NCBI GenBank assembly: GCA_913060515.1
Contig: CAJXRZ010000003.1
Span: forward strand, 1 to 64,000
DNA: 64,000 nucleotides
From: an uncultured Pseudomonadota bacterium
Lineage (GTDB): Bacteria; Myxococcota_A; UBA796; CAJQPC01
Direction: 5' to 3'
The notes beneath the pieces were generated by a model, which was not told where the DNA came from, ran no database searches, and worked only from the letters and a program-made list of their open reading frames with translations. Below, one piece after another: positions 43,353 to 50,692 of the stretch. Numbering within the stretch: position 1 is the first letter of the stretch; each line of letters starts with the position of its first letter. The position numbers and the translations under genes were made by a program.

Positions 43353-45209
43353 TTGCGCGAGACCCTCACCACCCTTGGTCGCTACCGCATCCTTGGCCTG
43401 ATCGGCGAGGGGGGCATGGGCTTGGTGTACCGCTGCCGGGCGCTGGATCCAGAGGTGTACGAGGCGCAAGGTGGAGATGTCGCCATCAAGCTGCTGCACC
43501 GGCACCTGGCCTTGAACCAAGGGATTCGGGACCGCTTCGCCCGCGAGGCCGAGCTGGGCATGCGTCTCTCCCACCCGGGCATCGTGCGCGTTCACGCCAT
43601 CATCGATGAGGGCGATGCCCCTGCGATGGTCATGGAACTGGTCGAGGGTCAGCCTCTGAGCGCCCTGGCCAAGCCCCTGAACGACCCGAGCACCTGGGAC
43701 ATCCTGCAACAGGTGGGCGCGGCCCTGGAGGCCGTACACGCCGCCGGAATCGTGCACCGAGACCTGAAGTGCGACAACGTGATGCTCTCCCCAGAGGGGC
43801 GGGTCGTGCTGCTGGACTTCGGCATCGCCAAAGAGGGGCTTGCGGGCGGCACCAAGACCGGCTTGGCCTTGGGCACCGTCGCCAACATGGCGCCGGAGCA
43901 GTACACCGACGCCAAGGGTGTGGACGCCCGCGCAGATGTCTACGCCCTGGCCTTTCTCGCCTACGAGCTGCTCACCGGCGCCCTGCCCTGGCCCGCTGAC
44001 CTGAGCGAGTTCGAGGTGCTCACCCGCAAAGCCAAGGGCGACCTGCTCCCCTTGGCGGCCTACCGGCCCAAACTCTCCGCGCGCATCTCCCAGGTGCTCT
44101 CCGCTGGACTGAACCCGGACCCGACCGCCCGCTTCGCCAGCGTTGGGGCCTTGCTCAAAGCCCTGGAACGCGCCGGGCTTGGGGGGGCGCAGCCCCAGGA
44201 CGTGGTACTGCCCCAGCCGGAGCCCCTGTCGGCTCCTCAGCAGGAGCCGGCCCCAGGGAGCCTCGTCCTGGAGCCTGTACACACCGTCGAGCTGGAGCCG
44301 GATCCAAAGCAGGCACCCTTCGCCGAGATGCAGGACCCACCGGCCCCACCCAAACGCAAGCGCTGGGGACTGCGCATCTTGGGGGGCTTGGCCTTGGCGA
44401 GCGCGGCGACCCTGGGGATGTGTGGCGGCCTGGCCTCGCTTGTGGGACCCGAGTCTGGGCCGGTGCTCGCAGCAACAGGGACCCAGCTTGTGCAGGTTCC
44501 CCCCGGCGATCTCACCCTCGGCCTCAGCGAAACCCCCGCCTCCCTGAACTACAGCTACGAGATCTCCACCACCGAGGTCACCCAGGAGCTCTACACCCAA
44601 GTCATGGGCCCCTTCCGCTGCACCCATGGCTGCGGTCCTCAGCGTCCGGTCCACGGCCTAAGCTGGATGGAGGCGGTGAACTTCTGCAACGCCTTGAGCC
44701 TGCGTGAGAACAAGACCCCCGCCTACTTCGTGACCGCAGAGGGCGCCTTCTGGGACCGGCAGGCGGACGGCTACCGCTTGCCAACGGAGGCGGAGTGGGA
44801 GCGGGCTGCCCAAGCGGACACCACCCTGGCCTTCTCCGGCTCCAGTCAGCCAAAGGAGATCGCTTGGTTCGGCGAGGGCACCTGGAGCGGAGACCCCAAG
44901 CCGCCGGTGAAGGGCAACGCCAAAGGCAAGGTACAGCCCGTCGCCCAGCTCAACCCCAACGCCTGGGGCCTCTTCGACATGAGCGGGAACGTCGTGGAGT
45001 GGGTGTGGGATTGGGAGGGCCCCTTGCCGGAGCAGGACGGCCCGTTGCGCAATCCGGCAGGACCGGAAAAGGGCAAGAAGAAGCTTGCAAAAGGTGGCAG
45101 TTTCCAGATGGCCTCGCGCTACGCCCAGGTCGGCACGCGGGCCGCACAGGAACCGCACGCCGCGACCGAGGCCTTTGGATTCCGCATCGCGCGTGGCGCC
45201 CTTCCTTAG
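43353..45209 (+). CDS. Transmembrane Ser/Thr kinase with extracytoplasmic SUMF1-like domain
   Basis: Residues 1-275 form a eukaryotic-like kinase (IGEGGMGLVYRC, DVAIKLL, HRDLKCDNVM, DFGIAKEG, APEQYTD). A Pro-rich linker and one transmembrane span (about residues 330-365) lead to an external SUMF1/formylglycine-generating-like domain (VQVPPGDLTLGL to EAFGFRIARG). That domain has no catalytic Cys pair, so it is more likely a ligand-sensing fold than an enzyme. The TTG start is the only in-frame choice before the glycine loop. The stop interlocks with the stop of the frameshifted gene on the other strand. Confidence 0.88.
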   Translation: MRETLTTLGRYRILGLIGEGGMGLVYRCRALDPEVYEAQGGDVAIKLLHRHLALNQGIRDRFAREAELGMRLSHPGIVRVHAIIDEGDAPAMVMELVEGQPLSALAKPLNDPSTWDILQQVGAALEAVHAAGIVHRDLKCDNVMLSPEGRVVLLDFGIAKEGLAGGTKTGLALGTVANMAPEQYTDAKGVDARADVYALAFLAYELLTGALPWPADLSEFEVLTRKAKGDLLPLAAYRPKLSARISQVLSAGLNPDPTARFASVGALLKALERAGLGGAQPQDVVLPQPEPLSAPQQEPAPGSLVLEPVHTVELEPDPKQAPFAEMQDPPAPPKRKRWGLRILGGLALASAATLGMCGGLASLVGPESGPVLAATGTQLVQVPPGDLTLGLSETPASLNYSYEISTTEVTQELYTQVMGPFRCTHGCGPQRPVHGLSWMEAVNFCNALSLRENKTPAYFVTAEGAFWDRQADGYRLPTEAEWERAAQADTTLAFSGSSQPKEIAWFGEGTWSGDPKPPVKGNAKGKVQPVAQLNPNAWGLFDMSGNVVEWVWDWEGPLPEQDGPLRNPAGPEKGKKKLAKGGSFQMASRYAQVGTRAAQEPHAATEAFGFRIARGALP

Positions 45210-45723
45210 GCAAGCTCGCTCGGCCCAATGGCGTCTGCCTCCGCCGCGAGTGCCTTGGCGGCCTTCAGGTTCAACCAGGCAATGGCGGCAAAGACTGCAG
45301 CGGCGAGCAGGATGCCCACGCCGCATGCCACCCAGGCCAGTCCCCCCTCTGACCAGCCGACCTGCACGAAGATCCACAGGGTCCCTGGCACGAAAGGCGC
45401 CAGATACCAGCGCGGCACTTCTACGAGCAGCTTGGCTTGAAAACGCAGGGCCGCTTGGTACTGGGCAAGGGCGCGCTCAGGGCCACTTTGGGGGCCCGGG
45501 CCGAGGCGCGCAGCAAGGTGCCCACCGCAAAGAGAACGCCCAGCATGAACAGTCCCCACCCAATGCTCTCGGCCCCAGTGGGCCTCATCCAGAGTCGGAG
45601 GGCAAGGAGGAGCAGACCAACAAGCGCGATGACGCCCTCGCGCCACACACGCCGCTTCAAACCTCTCTCAAGGCGCTGAGCTCTCAGAGCAAGGACTCGA
45701 GCATCCACCTCTACAAGCTCCAT
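45206..45723 (-). pseudogene. Frameshifted gene for a four-span membrane protein
   Basis: Two minus-strand frames join as one protein. The first part (45723 down to about 45490) gives a basic helix and two spans (VIALVGLLLLALRLW and IGWGLFMLGVLFAVGTLL); the second (about 45490 down to 45206) gives AQYQAALRFQAKLLVEVPRWYLAPFVPG, two more spans and a short tail. A one-base shift is needed at a run of five C (five G on the plus strand, 45490-45494); adding one C restores a continuous frame. The pattern of a YQxxLxxQ helix then RWYLxPFVPG is known in small membrane proteins. This may be a true pseudogene, programmed slippage or a base error. Confidence 0.7.
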
Positions 45724-45765
45724 GCTTGCTTTGACTGTACAACGATAGGAGTCTCAACAGACCCA

Positions 45766-47022
45766 TTGGAGCTCTCCTTGCCCATCGCGCGCAGCAAGAT
45801 CATCGTCGCCAGCTTGGCCCTGCTCACTGCGGGCGGCATTGCGCTGAAGTGGGACAGCGTGCGACGCAGCGCGATCCTGGCCTTTGACGTAGGCTATGCG
45901 GTCACGACATCCGAGTTGAAGCCCAGCTTTGATGGGCCCGATGCAGACCGCGAGCAGGTGGCTGTGGCCCTGGTCCCCGTGCTGGATGGCCTCAGCCAAC
46001 CGGTGGATCTTCAGGCCATCCCTGGCACCGCGCATCAGGCCCTGGTGCTTCAGAAGACCGGAGAGCTCTGGTGGGCCGACCTGACCTCGGGCAAGAAACA
46101 CCAGCTCCTGGACTTGGAGGTGGTGACCGAGTCCGAGCAAGGGCTGCTCGGTGCCGCGCTGAGCCCTGACTTCTCTACCTCCAAGCGTGTCTTCTTGGAC
46201 TACGTGATCCGCAACGGCTCGGACTTCTCGGTCATCCAAGAGTTCACACTGGAGGGCGAGCTGGACAGCGGCCGCTTGATCCCCGGTCCCATCCTGCTCA
46301 GCGTCGAGCAGCCCTACCAGAACCACAACGCCGGCCAGCTGGCCTTTGGCCCGGACGGGATGCTCTACATCACCATGGGCGACGGCGGCTTTCGCTTTGA
46401 CCCCAAAGGCAACGGCCAGAACACAGAGAGCCTGCTGGGGTCCATCCTTCGCGTAGACGTCTCCGTCCCGGGCACCTTGAGCGTGCCCCCGGACAACCCC
46501 TTCATCGGCCAAGAAGGCGCCCGCCCGGAGCTCTGGGCCATCGGCCTGCGCAACCCCTGGCGCATGAGCTTCGCCCCCGATGGGCGCCTCATCGTCGCCG
46601 ACGTGGGCCAGGACAAGTGGGAGGAGATCGACCTGGTTGAAGGCGGCGACAACCTGGGCTGGAACACCATGGAGGGCACCCATTGCCTGGAGGAAGGCTG
46701 CCAAGCACCTCCCAAGCACGTGCCCCCCATCTACGAGTACGACCACGAGGAAGGCCAGTCCATCACCGGCGGCTACGTCTCTCGCAGTCCCAGCCTGCCT
46801 GCCCTGGAGGGCCAGTACATCTTTGGGGACTTTGTGCGCGGCCGCATCTGGGCCATCGCGCTGCCTGCGAGCCGAAGCACCCCGGTCGAGAGCGCGCGCG
46901 CGCTAGGCCGCTGGCCCGTTCTGGTGAGTTCTTTTGGCGAAGACGGCGCCGGAGAGCTCTATGTCTTGGACTACGGACAGGGCCGTGTGTTGCGCATCCA
47001 AGATGCTCAGATGGACATCTGA
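45766..47022 (+). CDS. PQQ-dependent sugar dehydrogenase-like beta-propeller
   Basis: The protein belongs to the soluble glucose/sorbosone dehydrogenase and Hhip-like family. It has the propeller markers QNHNAGQLAFGPDGMLYITMGDGG, PELWAIGLRNPWRMSFAP, VADVGQDKWEEIDLVEGGDNLGWNTMEG and ITGGYVSRS. A hydrophobic N-terminal stretch (IIVASLALLTAGGIAL) gives export or membrane anchoring. TTG 45766 is the likely start, with AGGAG 14 bases upstream; spacing is long, so TTG 45778 is possible. PQQ use and substrate are inferred from the family. Confidence 0.85.
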   Translation: MELSLPIARSKIIVASLALLTAGGIALKWDSVRRSAILAFDVGYAVTTSELKPSFDGPDADREQVAVALVPVLDGLSQPVDLQAIPGTAHQALVLQKTGELWWADLTSGKKHQLLDLEVVTESEQGLLGAALSPDFSTSKRVFLDYVIRNGSDFSVIQEFTLEGELDSGRLIPGPILLSVEQPYQNHNAGQLAFGPDGMLYITMGDGGFRFDPKGNGQNTESLLGSILRVDVSVPGTLSVPPDNPFIGQEGARPELWAIGLRNPWRMSFAPDGRLIVADVGQDKWEEIDLVEGGDNLGWNTMEGTHCLEEGCQAPPKHVPPIYEYDHEEGQSITGGYVSRSPSLPALEGQYIFGDFVRGRIWAIALPASRSTPVESARALGRWPVLVSSFGEDGAGELYVLDYGQGRVLRIQDAQMDI

Positions 47023-47084
47023 GGTCATCTGAGTTGATTCAAGGTCAGGGTTGAGGCGAGGGTGGACCCACAGACGGAGTCCCC

Positions 47085-48902
47085 ATGTCCCTGCTTCTCT
47101 TCCTCTCGCTGGCTGCTTGCCGATCCGACAAAGGCACGGTCGAGGACACCTCGGGCCTGACCGAAGACAGCGGAACGGGCGATGACACCCAAGTGGAGCC
47201 CATCGACAGCGACGGCGATGGCTTCGCTGAGGAAGACGACTGCGATGACAACGACGCGCTGGTCAACCCCGACGCCGAAGAGATCTGCGATGAGGTGGAC
47301 AACAACTGCGATGGCGAGATCGACGAGGGCCTGCTGCTGGATCTGTTCATCGACAACGACAGCGACGGCTACGGCGACAGCGCGCTGCCCACCACCGCCT
47401 GCGGGATCTACGAGGGTCTGTCCGAGCTGGAGGGCGACTGCGACGACGCCGAGGCCCTGGCGAACCCCGGCTTGGAAGAGGTCTGCGATGACCACATCGA
47501 CAACGACTGTGACGGCACCTCCAACGAGTGCGCCCCAGGCGGCGCTCTGACCACTGAGACGGCCCTGTACGGCCTGACCAGCAGCCAGCAGAACGACGTG
47601 CTGGGTTGGGAGGTGTCCGGCAGCGTGGACATGAACGGCGACGGCCTGGGTGAGGTCCTGATGGGCGCGCTCTACGGCTCCAGGGAGTCCGCCAACGCCG
47701 GAGCCGCCTACATGCTCCGGGGTCAGCCCACTGGCGTAAACGAGGTCACCGATGTGGCCGACGCCACCATGACCTCGACGGTGGACCGGGACTTCCTCGG
47801 CGCAGCCGTGCGCGGTGGTGTGGATCTGAACGCCGACGGACAGCTGGACTGGGTGGTCGGCGCCCCTGGAGACCTCACCAACCACAGCGGCCAAGCCTAT
47901 GAGGACCGGGGCGAGGTGCTCGTGCTCTCGGGCGATGTCGAAGGCAGCCACGATGCCCGCGAGAGCGCACTGGTGCGCATCCAGGGACACGAGCCAGGCA
48001 TGCACGCCGGCTACGCCGTCGCCCTCTCAGATCTGGGCGGCCCCTCCCTGGCCCTGGGCGCCTACGAGGACAGCACCCAGGCCGATAGAGCCGGAGCCGT
48101 CTACCTCTTCACCACCGCGCTGCCCACAGAGGCGGGCGCCGAAGTCAGCACCGAAGATGCAGACGCTGTCTTCCTCGCCGTAGAGGTCTTGGACCACCTG
48201 GGTGTCGCGGTCTCCTTGGACGACCTCAACGGAGACGGCATCGCCGACCTGATGGCGGGCGGGCCCGGCAAGATCTGGGAAGAGGACGAGGAGGCCGACA
48301 GCGAGCAAGGCACCCTGGCCTGGCTCATGGGCCCCATCAGCGGCAGCATTCTGGTCTCAGACGCTGACGGCGCGTTGCTCGGCGACCCCCAGGACAGCCT
48401 GGGCTACGCCTTCTCCATGGGAGACATGGACGGGGACGGCTACACCGACCTGGCCGCCGGCGCCTACAACGCCATCGACGGCGTGGGCGCTGTCTACGTC
48501 TTTACGGGCCCCATCTCCGGAGATCTGAACACCGAGGATGCCGTGGCGCTCCTCTCCGGGGAAGCGGAGCAGGACGAGGCTGGCGGCACCGTGGACATGA
48601 GCCAAGACATGGACGGAGACGGCAAGGCGGACCTGCTCGTGGGTGCCTGGGCCTGGCCCGGCGGTGCGGGCTACGGACAGGCCTACATGGTGCAGGGCCC
48701 AATGACTGGCGAGAGGCCCCTGACGGACGCCAGAGCGACGTGGACCCACGATGAGAGCCTGAACGCCTTTGGTTTCCCGGTTCACTACGTGCCGGACATC
48801 AACGGCGATGCGACCCCCGACATTGTTGTGGGTGCCAGCTACTCGAGCAGCGTGACCCCCTACGGAGGCGCCGTGTGGGTCTTTGCAGGAGCAGGACTGT
48901 GA
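47085..48902 (+). CDS. MopE/FG-GAP lipoprotein, copy 1
   Basis: A short uncharged signal ends in LSLAAC. Two MopE-type modules follow (DSDGDGFAEEDDCDD...DEVDNNCDGEIDEG and SDGYGDSALP...HIDNDCDGTSNECAPG), which probably bind Ca2+. From about residue 160 to the end lies a beta-propeller of FG-GAP/integrin-alpha-like repeats (DMNGDGLGEVLMGA, DLNGDGIADLMAGG, DMDGDGYTDLAAGAYN, DINGDATPDIVVGASY). It is probably exposed on the surface and binds protein or glycan. The next gene is a close paralogue with the same CGGAG-TCCCC-ATG type of ribosome region. Confidence 0.84.
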   Translation: MSLLLFLSLAACRSDKGTVEDTSGLTEDSGTGDDTQVEPIDSDGDGFAEEDDCDDNDALVNPDAEEICDEVDNNCDGEIDEGLLLDLFIDNDSDGYGDSALPTTACGIYEGLSELEGDCDDAEALANPGLEEVCDDHIDNDCDGTSNECAPGGALTTETALYGLTSSQQNDVLGWEVSGSVDMNGDGLGEVLMGALYGSRESANAGAAYMLRGQPTGVNEVTDVADATMTSTVDRDFLGAAVRGGVDLNADGQLDWVVGAPGDLTNHSGQAYEDRGEVLVLSGDVEGSHDARESALVRIQGHEPGMHAGYAVALSDLGGPSLALGAYEDSTQADRAGAVYLFTTALPTEAGAEVSTEDADAVFLAVEVLDHLGVAVSLDDLNGDGIADLMAGGPGKIWEEDEEADSEQGTLAWLMGPISGSILVSDADGALLGDPQDSLGYAFSMGDMDGDGYTDLAAGAYNAIDGVGAVYVFTGPISGDLNTEDAVALLSGEAEQDEAGGTVDMSQDMDGDGKADLLVGAWAWPGGAGYGQAYMVQGPMTGERPLTDARATWTHDESLNAFGFPVHYVPDINGDATPDIVVGASYSSSVTPYGGAVWVFAGAGL

Positions 48903-48925
48903 GCCGCAACACCAAAGGAGTCCCC

Positions 48926-50692
48926 ATGTCCATCCTCTTCATTCTCGCGCTCACGGCGTGCAGAAACAACGGCGAGCCCCTCGATACCGCCCAGGACACC
49001 GCCTGGGAGAGCGCACTCGAAGAGCTCGACGCTGACGGCGACGGCTTCACGGCGGACTTGGACTGCGACGACACCGACGGGGAGGTGAACCCCTCAGCGG
49101 TCGAGACCTGCGATGCCGTGGACAACGACTGCGACGGTCTCATCGACGAGGAGCTCCTGGTAGAGCGCTTCGTGGACCTGGACGAGGACGGCTACGGCGC
49201 CAGCCAGCTCGAGCTCGCCTGCCCCGATGCCCTCGGCTACGCAGACCAGGACGGCGACTGCGATGACGCGGAAGCTTTGGCCCACCCGGGCCTGGAAGAG
49301 GTGTGCGGAGACAACGTAGACAACGACTGCGATGGCGGCTCCAATGACTGCGCCCCCTCCGGCGAAATCGACACCCAGAGCGCGGTCTATGGCCTCCTGG
49401 GCGGCCAAGAAGAGGACCTGCTGGGCCTGGATGTCTTCGGAACAGAGGACCTGGACGGAGACGGGCGGGGGGATGTTCTGGTGGGATCCCTCAAGGGTGG
49501 ACGCGATGTCCCCGAGTCCGGAGCGGCCTACCTGCTGCGCAGCCAACCATCCGGCGTCAGCGAGGTCACCTCCATCGTCGATGCAGAGATCACCTCCAGG
49601 CTGGAGCGGGACTTCTTGGGCTACTGCGTGCGCGGGGGCGTGGACCTGAACGACGACGCGCAGCTGGACTGGCTGGCTTGTGCCCCTGGCGATGTGAACC
49701 GTGAGACCGCCTTGGCCAACGAAGACCGGGGTGAGGTCTTTGTCTTCTCCGGCGACCTGAGCGGCAAGGTGGACGCCCGCGAAGGGGCCATCATTCACCT
49801 CACCGGACATGAGCCCGGTTTGCACTTCGGGACCACCGCAGCGCTCTCCGACTTGGGCGGCCCCATGCTGGCCGTCGGCGCACGCGACGAGAGCATGGTC
49901 GCCGATGGTGCCGGCGCTGTCTACCTCTTCACCTCCCCCCTCGAGGCGGAGATGAGCAGCTCAGACGCCGACGCGGTCATCCGACACAACCGCGAAGGAG
50001 AGCGCTTTGGCACCCAGATCGAGCTGGTGGACCTGAACGGCGACGGCGTCGTTGACGTGATCTCCGGTGGACGCGGCGGCTCGGCCCTGGAGGATGAGGA
50101 GCGTGGAACCGTGGCTTGGTTCACCGGCCCACTGCTGGGTGCCTACCTCATTGACGACGCCGAAGGCCGCGTCATCGGAGCGCCCGAGGCCCTTGTGGGT
50201 CACGCCTTCTCCGCCGGTGACATGAATGGAGACGGCTACCCAGACATGGTGGTCTCCAACTACGAGGAGGGTGCAACCGGCGCGTACATCTTCGCCGGTC
50301 CCGTCGACGGCGACCTGCGCATGTCCGAGGCCACCGCCTTCATTGGCGAGGAGACCACCACCAACCAAGCGGGCTCGCACGTCGACATGAGCCAAGACAT
50401 GGACGGGGACGGCAACGCCGACCTGCTCATGGGGGCCTGGCAGACTCCGGCTGGAGAGAACTACGGCCGCGCCTACTTGTTCACAGGCCCATTTGAGGGA
50501 GAGAGCACCCTGGAGAGCGCCCGCGCCAGCTGGGGACACGATGAGAGCGAGGCCGCCTTTGGCTCCCCCATTCGCTTCGTGCCAGACACAGACGGCGACG
50601 CCATTCCAGACGTTCTCATCGGCGCCCCCTACACAGCGGACGGCGCAAGCTATGGCGGAGCTGCTTGGCTCTTCGCAGGTTCGGGGCTCTAA
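48926..50692 (+). CDS. MopE/FG-GAP lipoprotein, copy 2
   Basis: Domain for domain the same as the upstream gene, clearly a tandem duplicate: short signal ending LALTAC, two MopE modules, then seven-blade-like FG-GAP repeats ending SYGGAAWLFAGSGL (copy 1 ends in a very similar AVWVFAGAGL). The start is at MSILF, with AAAGGAGTCCCC before ATG; the longer frame to 48875 reads into the upstream gene. Many surface-type residues differ between the copies while calcium loops are kept, suggesting divergence of binding specificity. The stop interlocks with that of the STAND gene. Confidence 0.84.
   Translation: MSILFILALTACRNNGEPLDTAQDTAWESALEELDADGDGFTADLDCDDTDGEVNPSAVETCDAVDNDCDGLIDEELLVERFVDLDEDGYGASQLELACPDALGYADQDGDCDDAEALAHPGLEEVCGDNVDNDCDGGSNDCAPSGEIDTQSAVYGLLGGQEEDLLGLDVFGTEDLDGDGRGDVLVGSLKGGRDVPESGAAYLLRSQPSGVSEVTSIVDAEITSRLERDFLGYCVRGGVDLNDDAQLDWLACAPGDVNRETALANEDRGEVFVFSGDLSGKVDAREGAIIHLTGHEPGLHFGTTAALSDLGGPMLAVGARDESMVADGAGAVYLFTSPLEAEMSSSDADAVIRHNREGERFGTQIELVDLNGDGVVDVISGGRGGSALEDEERGTVAWFTGPLLGAYLIDDAEGRVIGAPEALVGHAFSAGDMNGDGYPDMVVSNYEEGATGAYIFAGPVDGDLRMSEATAFIGEETTTNQAGSHVDMSQDMDGDGNADLLMGAWQTPAGENYGRAYLFTGPFEGESTLESARASWGHDESEAAFGSPIRFVPDTDGDAIPDVLIGAPYTADGASYGGAAWLFAGSGL

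Noticed and set aside
44480-45209. SUMF1 domain as the maturation enzyme for the sulfatase at 33528
   Set aside because: It lacks the active-site Cys pair, lies outside the membrane on a kinase, and the Tat-exported sulfatase must be matured in the cytoplasm.
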